DNA of 38,292 nucleotides. Source: CAIQJJ01 sp964606085. GTDB lineage: Bacteria > Chloroflexota > Anaerolineae > Anaerolineales > UBA4823. The position numbers and the translations under genes are program-made. The notes under the pieces are model-generated. The model did not search any database. It had not been told where the DNA came from and saw only the letters and a list, made by a program, of their open reading frames with translations. The DNA is taken from assembly GCA_964606085.1 (NCBI GenBank), contig CAZSFD010000048.1:1-38292 (forward strand), in the 5' to 3' direction. Shown here piece by piece: positions 32,146 to 38,292 of the stretch. Position 1 is the first letter of the stretch; every line of letters starts with the position of its first letter.

Positions 32146-32180
32146 CAAAGACCTCCCAGGTTTATCCTGGGAGGTCTTTG
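32146..32180. terminator. Bidirectional terminator
   Basis: A perfect 15-bp stem (CAAAGACCTCCCAGG at 32146-32160, complement at 32166-32180) with a TTTAT loop, between the 66-aa gene and the converging carboxypeptidase gene. Confidence 0.85.
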
Positions 32181-32248
32181 GGTTTAAAGCCGAGACTGCG
32201 TTTTGGTTGAAACCCTATGGGTCTCGACAGGATCGACCGGCGGTAAGG

Positions 32249-34333
32249 CTAACGGATCACAATCGGCAGGTAGACCCGCGGCGTGGGCGGCAGCGTGGCG
32301 GTGGGGGTGGCGGTTGGCGAGGGGGTGAAATCGGGGGCGGCGGCCTGGCTGGTGATGGCTGCGCTGACCTGCTGGCCGGGGTCGGCGTGGGACGTGAGTG
32401 CAACGGTCAGCATATCGGTTTCGCCAGGGCTGGCGGTCAGGGGAATGGTGACAGTCACATTCAGCGAGATGGCCGGGCTGCATGGCGGCAGGGTCAGCGT
32501 GCTGGTCAGCGGGGCCAGGCTGGCCGGCCATAGGCTGGTCAGGGTGATGGTAAACGTGTCGGTGATATTGCCGGTGTTGGCGGCTTGCAGGGTGTAAGTC
32601 AGCGTTTCGCCAGGGTGGGCCTGGGCGCTTTGCGCAGCGGGCAGCAGGTTGACCCCGGCCCGTTCACCCACATCGAGGAAGCCCGCCGATGGCACGCCCC
32701 AATTGCCGGCGGCATCTTGCCCTTCGATGTAGACGGTGTGACGACCAGGGGTCAGGCAGGCGGTATCCAGGTTGGCTGTGATGGCCTCGTTTTTGCTGTT
32801 GAAGCTGCCATCTGCCGCATCCATGGCGGCGAAGGTGACGCCCTCCTGCCAGGAAAGCCGGTCGAGGGCGTAACGCGCCGTGGCGATGTTTTGCGTCGGT
32901 TCGCCGCTGCCGCCGTAGCGTTGATCGTTGGCGGTGGCCTGGATGGTGGCTTGCTGGCTGGCGTCTGTGGTCACGGTTACATTAATGATCTCTGGCCCGG
33001 CGGGGTCGAGGTAGGGCTGGCGGGCGGCTTTGAAGGCGTAGTAGAGCGCTTCCAGGTTGTCGGGGTAGATGGTGCTTTCAAAATAACTGCAACTCTGGAA
33101 AAATTCGGTGCCCATCTCGAAGGTGTAGGCGGCCACGCCCAACTCGCCATAGGCCCAGTCATCGCTGGTGCCAGAAGTGGGATAGAGCGTGACCGATTGC
33201 CCCGGGTCGTAGCCGTTGAAATAGGCCATTTTGCGGCCCAGGGTTTGCAGGCCGGCCGCGTTGGGGGCCGGCGCGGAGGTAAAACCCCACGGCCAAATGA
33301 CCAGTTCGCTGTAACTGTGCAACGAGATGAACACGCCCGTGGCATCTTGCGGGGCCGGGTCGGTGAGCAGCGGGCCGCGCTGGTCGGGGAAGATGTTGCG
33401 CACATAGTTTTGGATCGCCCGCACCTCTGGCTCGGAGGATGCAATTGGCCCGCGGTAGGTCAGATCGCAGGGATCGGTGCTGGCGCCTGGCCCGCCCCAT
33501 TCAAAGCCGTGGTTGCGGTTCAGGTCAACCCCCCAATACTGCGCATTGTTACAGCCATCATCATTATCGGTGTTCTTGCGCCACGAAAGCCCGGTTTCGG
33601 CTTTTTTGCGGCCATCGGGGTTGGTCATCGGCACCACGTGCAGTTCAAAATGGTCGAGCAGCCAGGTGGCATCGGCATCCGTGCCATAATTTGCCAGCAG
33701 GTCTTCGGCAAAGCGCAGGGCCATTTCGGCGGTGGTATATTCGCGGGCGTGGATGGCGCCCATCAGGAAAAAGATCGGTTTGGGGCCGGGGATGTTCTGG
33801 TTGGTCAGCTTCAGCACGTAAATATCGTACCCAGGAATGCCGCCCACCACGCTCTTTTCCCAGCTATTGCCAATGTCGCTGCGGCTGGCCAGGGTGGGGT
33901 AAGTGTTGACCAGGTTTTGCATGGCGTCGTGGGTTTCTTCTACGGTGCGGTAGCACGAATAGCCGGGGATGCCGTTGACCTGCCCCGGCAGAGCCAGGCG
34001 CGGCGTGTGCAATGCGGCAGTCCGCGCCGCATCCACTGTGACGGTGTAACCGGCGGCTTGCAGGCGGGTCACATCTTCGGGGCGCAGCAGGGCGATCAGG
34101 TAGCCTGCCTCGGCGTGGACTTCCCAGATGTCTATGGTGCTGGAGAGCGCCTCCAGGTTGGCGCGGGTGGCATAGTCTACGCGGGCCACCACGGGCTGCG
34201 TGGCATCCCAGGTGGGTTGAGCGGCCGGGGTGCTGGCCTGGCCGGGGTTGACGCCGAGCAGTCCTACCAAGAGCAGGGCCGCCAGCAAGAGAACGACCCA
34301 GGTCAAAAAATTCTGTCGCCAATTTGGTTTCAT
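32249..34333 (-). CDS. Secreted M14 zinc carboxypeptidase
   Basis: A 694-aa exported metallopeptidase. A signal peptide or N-terminal anchor (about 10-33) and a propeptide-like region precede the M14 catalytic domain (about 125-450). The zinc ligands His195 and Glu198 (HARE) and His339 (SLHSYSE) are present, as are the substrate-binding NRN (LNRNHGF) and the catalytic Glu406 (TFEMGT), so it should be active. The C-terminal part (about 455-694) has two beta-sandwich domains, the last a NEW3-like 'NTGNITDTFTITL' fold, and ends in a Thr/Pro stretch and YLPIVIR. That end resembles the Pro/Thr plus YLP tails of exported proteins in this lineage (recalled). RBS AAAGGA precedes the ATG. Confidence 0.92.
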   Translation of the reverse strand: MKPNWRQNFLTWVVLLLAALLLVGLLGVNPGQASTPAAQPTWDATQPVVARVDYATRANLEALSSTIDIWEVHAEAGYLIALLRPEDVTRLQAAGYTVTVDAARTAALHTPRLALPGQVNGIPGYSCYRTVEETHDAMQNLVNTYPTLASRSDIGNSWEKSVVGGIPGYDIYVLKLTNQNIPGPKPIFFLMGAIHAREYTTAEMALRFAEDLLANYGTDADATWLLDHFELHVVPMTNPDGRKKAETGLSWRKNTDNDDGCNNAQYWGVDLNRNHGFEWGGPGASTDPCDLTYRGPIASSEPEVRAIQNYVRNIFPDQRGPLLTDPAPQDATGVFISLHSYSELVIWPWGFTSAPAPNAAGLQTLGRKMAYFNGYDPGQSVTLYPTSGTSDDWAYGELGVAAYTFEMGTEFFQSCSYFESTIYPDNLEALYYAFKAARQPYLDPAGPEIINVTVTTDASQQATIQATANDQRYGGSGEPTQNIATARYALDRLSWQEGVTFAAMDAADGSFNSKNEAITANLDTACLTPGRHTVYIEGQDAAGNWGVPSAGFLDVGERAGVNLLPAAQSAQAHPGETLTYTLQAANTGNITDTFTITLTSLWPASLAPLTSTLTLPPCSPAISLNVTVTIPLTASPGETDMLTVALTSHADPGQQVSAAITSQAAAPDFTPSPTATPTATLPPTPRVYLPIVIR

Positions 34334-34352
34334 TCAAAATTTCCTTTCTCGT

Positions 34353-34358
34353 TATAAT
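34353..34358 (+). promoter_or_regulatory. Candidate -10 box (TATAATCGG) for the lipoprotein gene
   Basis: TATAAT followed by CGG lies 49 nt upstream of the ATG at 34408 in the short divergent region shared with the carboxypeptidase gene. No clear -35 was found. Confidence 0.4.
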
Positions 34359-34407
34359 CGGGTTGTTGAGCGCCATTCATCTATTATTTTTTGAGGAGAT
34401 ATTGCAA

Positions 34408-34764
34408 ATGAAAACGATCACCTTTCGGCTGCTGTGCATCCTGGCCCTGTTCGCCCTGGTTCTGACGGCCTGCGGCGGCGGCGCGGCCAAACTCGAAGAC
34501 CAATTGATTGGCAAATGGGAATATACCGACCCCGATATCAATGCCACCATGACGTTCGACTTCCAGAAAGAAGGCAAACTGGTTGTTTCTGCTGAAGGTA
34601 TTACGCTGGATGGCTCATATACCTGGGAAGACGCCGATACGATCAACCTGGTGATGACCTTTGGCGATGAATCGGATGAAAGCCTGGCGGATGTCAAAAT
34701 CGTCGAAGATACCCTGACCCTGACCGTTGACGGCGAAACGCAAGAACTGACGCGGGTGAAGTAA
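34408..34764 (+). CDS. Small lipoprotein
   Basis: A 118-aa exported lipoprotein. A basic and hydrophobic signal (1-20) ends in the lipobox LTAC with Cys22 as the likely lipidation site, followed by GGG. The mature part is a small beta domain with the pattern DQLIGKWEY...GSYTWEDADTINL...VDGETQELTRVK, as in lipocalin-like or META-like 'copper/heat-resistance' domains that hold GKW near the start. Function is unknown. TGAGGAG at 34391-34398 supports the ATG at 34408; the frame continues upstream but without a signal peptide. Confidence 0.85.
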   Translation: MKTITFRLLCILALFALVLTACGGGAAKLEDQLIGKWEYTDPDINATMTFDFQKEGKLVVSAEGITLDGSYTWEDADTINLVMTFGDESDESLADVKIVEDTLTLTVDGETQELTRVK

Positions 34765-34793
34765 CTTTCCGCGCAAACTGTCCGCGCTCAGCA

Positions 34794-34824
34794 AAGACCC
34801 CAGGCCATCTGCGCCTGGGGTCTT
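34794..34824. terminator. Bidirectional terminator
   Basis: A 12-bp perfect stem (AAGACCCCAGGC with its complement) and a 7-nt loop, followed by CGTTTA, between the lipoprotein gene and the converging TGS-uridine kinase gene. Confidence 0.85.
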
Positions 34825-34827
34825 CGT

Positions 34828-36516
34828 TTAACCTTTCCACAATTTGAATTCTTTGAGAATTGACCCGCCGATGAACTCGCGCAGGATCGAATTATCGGGG
34901 ATCAGATCGGTGGTGAGCGGCAGGAACCATTCGAGCAGCGAGAGCAGGCGCTTGGCTTCGATAAATTCCTCTGTGCCATGCGGCACCTGGCGCAGCAGCG
35001 GCTCGGCCAGCGGTTTCAAGGCTGCCAGCTCGTAGGCCAGTGCCGAGTTGAACATCACATCGGCGTTCTCCTGGTACGGGAAGATGAAGCGCTTCTCGCC
35101 GCGGCCCACCGATTCCCAGCGGGCGATGGTGTTTTGCGCCGTGTAACCGCGGTCGCGGGCGTCGCGCACGATGCGCCGCAGCAGGCGCGAATCGGTGGTG
35201 GAGATGCGGTTATGGCGGTCGAGGTTGAGCTGCGTGAGGCACGAGACGTAGATGCGGTAGGCCTGTTCGCACGGCAGATCGGGGATCAGCGCCGGGTTGA
35301 GGCCGTGAATGCCCTCCAGAATGACCGGTTGCCCCGGTTTCAACTGCACGCTGTCGCCCGTTTCGCGTTTGCCGGTGTGGAAGTTGTAGTGCGGCAGTTG
35401 CACACGCTCGCCAGCGATCAGGCGTTGCAGGTCTGCTGCCAGCAGGTCGGTATCGAGGGCGCGGATCGACTCGAAATCGGGCTTGCCATATTCATCGAGC
35501 GGGGTGGCGTCGCGGTCAATGAAATAGTTGTCCATCTCCAGCGGGAAGGGGTTGATGCCGCGCGAGATCAGTTGGATGGACAGCCGCTTGGAGAAGGTGG
35601 TCTTGCCCGAAGAGGACGGCCCGGCGATCAGGATGATGCGTGCCTGCGCACGCCGCGCAATTTCGCCGGCGATGTGCGAAACGTGCTGTTCGTGCAGCGC
35701 CTCCGAAGCCAGGATCACCTCGCGAATGCTGCCGCTCTGGATGGCGTCATCGAGCTTGCCGATGTTGGCAATGCCTAGCATATCGAGCCACGCCCCATAC
35801 TGCTGAAAAGTAGCCAGCAGCTTGGAGTAGCGCGGCATGGGCTGGATGCTGGTGGGGCTGTTGCGGCGCGGGAAGCGCAGCGTAAAGCCGCCATCGGTCA
35901 GTTCAAGTTTGAACCATTGCAAATAGCCGGTGCTGGGCAGCATGTAGCCGTGGTGATAATCCAGATGGTCGCCCAGGCGGTACAGCACCAGGTAATCTTT
36001 CTTGCGGTGGGCCAGCAGGCTGACCTTATCGGCAAAGCCTTTGGCCGCGAAGTAGGCGGCTGCCTCGCTGAGCGGCGCTTCGCGGCGGATGAAGGGCAGG
36101 TCGGCTTCCACCAATTCGCGCATCTGGGCTTGCAGGCGGGCCAGGTTTTCGTCGGTGAGCAGGGCTTCATCGCTCACCTGGCAGAAGTAGCCACCCGCTG
36201 AGACGGAGTGGTCAATGCTCAGGGTGGCTTCGGGGAATAAGTCCTCGAAGGCGGCATCCAGCAAAAAGGTCAGCGAGCGGCGGTAGATCAACATGCCGTC
36301 GTTTTCGGCCATCGTCACCGGGCGCACGCGGGCATCCATCTGGATGGGGAAGGTCAGTTCGCGCAAATCGCCATTGACTATCGCCCCCACAATCGGAGCA
36401 GGGGCTTCAAGAATTTTTAGGAAATCACCAATTGCCGCGCCACGCGGCCCCTCGATGACGCGCTGATCGGGCAAGTGGATTTCAACAGCGGAGCGGGGGG
36501 ATGTAAATTGGAACAT
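34828..36516 (-). CDS. TGS-domain uridine kinase-like protein
   Basis: A 562-aa fusion. Residues 1-65 form a TGS domain. Residues 80-220 resemble the second additional (editing) domain of threonyl-tRNA synthetase (SIDHSVSAGGYF region, YLQWFKLEL). Residues 290-490 are a P-loop phosphoribulokinase/uridine kinase domain with Walker A GPSSSGKTT at 299-307, the base/phosphate site LEMDNYFIDRD and the LEGIHGLNP strand. This architecture is common across bacteria; it is thought to phosphorylate a nucleoside, and the role of the synthetase-like half is unclear. The gene starts 14 nt after the methylmalonyl-CoA epimerase gene and is likely co-transcribed with it. Confidence 0.9.
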   Translation of the reverse strand: MFQFTSPRSAVEIHLPDQRVIEGPRGAAIGDFLKILEAPAPIVGAIVNGDLRELTFPIQMDARVRPVTMAENDGMLIYRRSLTFLLDAAFEDLFPEATLSIDHSVSAGGYFCQVSDEALLTDENLARLQAQMRELVEADLPFIRREAPLSEAAAYFAAKGFADKVSLLAHRKKDYLVLYRLGDHLDYHHGYMLPSTGYLQWFKLELTDGGFTLRFPRRNSPTSIQPMPRYSKLLATFQQYGAWLDMLGIANIGKLDDAIQSGSIREVILASEALHEQHVSHIAGEIARRAQARIILIAGPSSSGKTTFSKRLSIQLISRGINPFPLEMDNYFIDRDATPLDEYGKPDFESIRALDTDLLAADLQRLIAGERVQLPHYNFHTGKRETGDSVQLKPGQPVILEGIHGLNPALIPDLPCEQAYRIYVSCLTQLNLDRHNRISTTDSRLLRRIVRDARDRGYTAQNTIARWESVGRGEKRFIFPYQENADVMFNSALAYELAALKPLAEPLLRQVPHGTEEFIEAKRLLSLLEWFLPLTTDLIPDNSILREFIGGSILKEFKLWKG

Positions 36517-36530
36517 GGCGGGGAAGCCGA

Positions 36531-36941
36531 CTAACGAGCTAACTCATACAATTCCACCATCACGCCGTAGGCGCTCTTCGGGTGGATGAAGGCATATTTT
36601 TTGCCATCGGCGGCCACTTTGGCGGTCTCGTTGATCAGTTGGATGCCCTGCGCTTTGAGCTGCGCCAACATGCCTTCGATGTCGTCCACTTCCAGACAGA
36701 CGTGGTGCATGCCGGGGCCGCGCTTTTCGAGGTATTTCGCCAGGCCCGAGTCGCTCGTGGTGGGGCGTACCAGTTCGATCTCGCTGCCGCCGCTGGGGAT
36801 GAAGGCGATTTGGGCCATTTCGGCGGGGATGTCTTTGACGTGGGTCACTTCCATGCCCAGGGCGTCGCGCCAAAACGACAGGGGGGCTTCCATGTCGTCT
36901 ACAAGGATGGCGATGTGGTCTATGCGGGTAATTTTAGCCAT
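36531..36941 (-). CDS. mce: Methylmalonyl-CoA epimerase
   Basis: A 136-aa glyoxalase/VOC-fold enzyme that interconverts (R)- and (S)-methylmalonyl-CoA in propionyl-CoA metabolism. Metal ligands are visible as His9 (RIDHIAI), His79 or His80 (GMHHVCLEV) and Glu130 (GVMVELYE), together with the family's SEIELVRP strand. Length is normal. RBS AGGAGC precedes the ATG at 36941 on the minus strand. The TGS-uridine kinase gene follows 14 nt downstream. No mutase gene is in the window. Confidence 0.92.
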   Translation of the reverse strand: MAKITRIDHIAILVDDMEAPLSFWRDALGMEVTHVKDIPAEMAQIAFIPSGGSEIELVRPTTSDSGLAKYLEKRGPGMHHVCLEVDDIEGMLAQLKAQGIQLINETAKVAADGKKYAFIHPKSAYGVMVELYELAR

Positions 36942-36962
36942 GAGTTGCTCCTGAAAATAATC

Positions 36963-37023
36963 AGGTGACAGTTACCTGGATGATCGGGGCCGAGGCGCCT
37001 TTCGAAACCGGTGACTGTCACCT
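36963..37023. repeat. AGGTGACAGT / ACTGTCACCT inverted repeat
   Basis: A 10-nt perfect inverted repeat (36963-36972 and 37014-37023) whose right part lies in a tighter palindrome, GGTGACTGTCACC (37010-37022). It lies 22 nt upstream of the epimerase start and just after the coiled-coil membrane gene's stop, so it could be an operator for mce, a terminator or a dispersed repeat. Confidence 0.5.
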
Positions 37024-37046
37024 TGAGGGGTATGTCAGGCCAAATT

Positions 37047-37700
37047 TTACCCGTTTTTGATATTGCTGCGGGTCTTCTCGAAGAACTCGGTGAAGACGGC
37101 GGTGATTTTATGAATGCCGTCGCTGCCGCCCGCGATCAACCCGCCGGTCAGCAGCACATCTACCACATGAAAGGCGGCGCGCTGAAAGTCATTGAGCGTG
37201 CCAAAGGTATCGGCATTGACCAACGGCTCCAGCGAACGCACGCCCACCAGGCTGATCGCCGCACCCAGGATCAGGCTCGTCCACAGGGCCAGGCGCTGCG
37301 TGCGCGATTTGAATTTGGTTTTTTCTGACTGGGCGGCTTGCACATGTTCGCTGGCGTGGGCAATTTCGCCCTGTTTGCGGTCGCGTTCCACTTCCGAAAG
37401 CGCCGCGACCGAGGCGGTGAGCGTATCCAATTGTTTTTCGGCATCGGCCAGTTTATTGTCCAGGTCGGTAGCGCCAGGCCCGCGCCAGGTGGTGACGAAA
37501 ACTTCCAGGGCGCGCTCCATAAAGAGGGCGATCAGCGCCAGGCCGGTGAGAAATTGGATAATCTCATCGAAGGTGAAGGCGCGAAATGAAACCGGCGTTG
37601 GCGAAAGCTGGATCGAGAGATACAGCAGGCCAACAATGATCGCCCACGGGATCAACCAGGGCAGGCGGGCATACCAGGGTTCTTGGGTTGGGTTGGACAT
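37047..37700 (-). CDS. Membrane protein with cytoplasmic coiled coil
   Basis: A 217-aa protein. Two N-terminal transmembrane helices (about 13-31 and 47-66) are followed by a charged coiled-coil region (about 80-133, DLDNKLADAEKQLDTL and EVERDRKQGEIAHA) and by two further helices (about 137-155 and 178-195). The second-to-last part contains the Gly-rich GGLIAGGSDGIHKI. No family name is recognised; similar proteins with a GGxxxGSxxIH stretch occur singly in bacterial genomes, to my memory. AAGGAG precedes the ATG at 37700. The spacing to its neighbours (82 nt upstream, 105 nt downstream) gives no strong operon evidence. Confidence 0.75.
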   Translation of the reverse strand: MSNPTQEPWYARLPWLIPWAIIVGLLYLSIQLSPTPVSFRAFTFDEIIQFLTGLALIALFMERALEVFVTTWRGPGATDLDNKLADAEKQLDTLTASVAALSEVERDRKQGEIAHASEHVQAAQSEKTKFKSRTQRLALWTSLILGAAISLVGVRSLEPLVNADTFGTLNDFQRAAFHVVDVLLTGGLIAGGSDGIHKITAVFTEFFEKTRSNIKNG

Positions 37701-37782
37701 GGGGGTCTCCTTATGGGTGTGAATGGGTGAATTTCTGTTTGATTATGGCTTAAAAAGATGTCAAAAGCAACCGCCAACCCCG

Positions 37783-38070
37783 CTAATGGATGACCTCGAT
37801 CCGATCAGCCTCTACGATCACATCCGGCCAATTTTCATCCACCCAGGCCACCACCGACTGCAAGGCGCGTTGCACGTACGCCGCATCATTGCCCACCAGC
37901 GCACACGCCACCACCGCTGAACGCCAGGTATCCAGCGCCTCCACCTCCGCCGCCGACACGTTGAACTCGCGGTGCAGCCGCGCCAACAGCGGCTTTAATC
38001 GGCTGCGCTTTTCCTTCAGCGAACCACAACCGGGAATTTCAAGTTGTAAAGTAAGTAAACCAATGTGCAT
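37783..38070 (-). CDS. DUF503 (YlxP-like) family protein
   Basis: A 95-aa small protein with the family's typical N-terminus MHIGLLTLQLEIPGCGSLKEKR and the later RSAVVACALVGND and IEVIH strands; a ferredoxin-like fold is expected. The SLKEKR motif identifies the family. YlxP-type genes often sit near ribosome-maturation genes, but none is here and the function is not established. The ATG at 38070 agrees with the conserved start, though no strong Shine-Dalgarno is seen. Confidence 0.88.
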   Translation of the reverse strand: MHIGLLTLQLEIPGCGSLKEKRSRLKPLLARLHREFNVSAAEVEALDTWRSAVVACALVGNDAAYVQRALQSVVAWVDENWPDVIVEADRIEVIH

Positions 38071-38111
38071 ATTGAAGTGGGCTGCTGGTTTCGACTGCGA
38101 ACGAAGTTCGC

Positions 38112-38144
38112 CATCAACCAGCGTCGGTTGAGCTTGTCGAAACC
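38112..38144. repeat. Dispersed inverted-repeat element, copy 2
   Basis: Matches the reverse complement of 31778-31810 at 31 of 33 positions. It contains GGTTGAGCTTGTCGAAACC (38126-38144). It lies in the 222-nt region after the DUF503 start where no gene is supported. Confidence 0.75.
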
Positions 38145-38228
38145 GATTTTCAACTCAAATGAAACGCTTCCTATGGAATTGCTGATCGTTGATTTGAGAT
38201 TGCCGATTTGCTTTCTTGCTGAGTTGAG

Positions 38229-38234
38229 TATAAT
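38229..38234 (+). promoter_or_regulatory. Candidate -10 box (TATAATCGG) reading out of the window
   Basis: TATAAT followed by CGG, directly before the heptamer repeat. A weak TTGCTT lies 15 nt upstream. It would serve a plus-strand gene beyond the window, if real. Confidence 0.3.
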
Positions 38235-38240
38235 CGGTTG

Positions 38241-38292
38241 CAACCTGCAACCTGCAACCTGCAACCTGCAACCTGCAACCTGCAACCTGCAA
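38241..38292. repeat. CAACCTG heptamer tandem repeat, cut by the window end
   Basis: Seven perfect copies of CAACCTG plus three bases run to the last base of the window. The GGTTG just before the array is complementary to its CAACC. Same style as the heptamer array inside E1 beta. Confidence 0.95.

Noticed and set aside
32585..34357. 590-aa plus-strand open frame
   Set aside because: Exactly antisense to the M14 carboxypeptidase with its full set of catalytic residues; long antisense frames are expected at this GC content.
38016..38285. 89-aa minus-strand open frame at the window end
   Set aside because: Its N-terminus is the translated heptamer repeat and it crosses a dispersed repeat; no conserved motif.

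Overview
The window looks like a chromosomal segment of a GC-rich member of the Chloroflexota, most likely Anaerolineae. This is inferred from gene content and style: GAF-PAS histidine kinase, CpXC protein, LiaF/PspC-type membrane proteins, a Ser/Thr kinase with an external SH3b domain, Thr/Pro-rich surface proteins with FG-GAP repeats, a TGS-uridine kinase fusion, and many short tandem repeats between and inside genes. No rRNA, tRNA, CRISPR array, phage or insertion-sequence transposase was seen.

Layout. 1-7 kb: a sensor histidine kinase, a CpXC protein with a small membrane protein, a D-Ala-D-Ala-ligase-like ATP-grasp enzyme, a THUMP-type RNA methyltransferase on the minus strand, and a divergent isocitrate/isopropylmalate dehydrogenase family enzyme. 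7-12 kb: an envelope-stress-like cluster (two LiaF-like proteins, a multi-pass membrane protein and a PspC protein) interrupted by nicotinate phosphoribosyltransferase. The two LiaF-like genes, 3.7 kb apart, have nearly the same 90-nt leader, in which the Shine-Dalgarno can be paired away by the leader's own 5' end. 12-14 kb: a transmembrane Ser/Thr kinase on the minus strand.

13.9-22.8 kb: nine plus-strand genes that are mostly spaced by less than 30 nt. They encode a phosphoglycosyl transferase, an alkaline-phosphatase-fold membrane transferase, a small 'YLDPGSGS' membrane protein, a SAM methyltransferase, an EamA transporter, E1 alpha and E1 beta of a 2-oxoacid dehydrogenase, an unusual E2-like protein and a PAS/degenerate-GGDEF protein. 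The E2-like protein has a lipoyl domain and an E1/E3-binding-like segment, but in place of the usual CoA acyltransferase core it carries a NeuD/PglD-type sugar acyltransferase. The reading offered here is that acyl groups made by oxidative decarboxylation of a 2-oxoacid pass from lipoamide directly to an amino sugar of a surface glycan. This is the strongest candidate for an undescribed system in the window.

23-34 kb: surface and secreted proteins on the minus strand (a 1893-aa FG-GAP/CARDB protein with a degenerate metalloprotease-like module, a 471-aa Thr/Pro-rich protein with a cadherin-like domain, an M14 carboxypeptidase), an MscS channel, and on the plus strand a CPBP membrane protein with an altered motif and a 66-aa Cys-rich membrane protein. 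34-38.3 kb: a small lipoprotein, then minus-strand TGS-uridine kinase, methylmalonyl-CoA epimerase, a coiled-coil membrane protein and a DUF503 protein. The window ends inside a 7-nt tandem repeat.

Converging genes are separated by long perfect palindromes that probably terminate transcription in both directions. All calls come from reading translated sequence and motifs by eye; no database search was run.
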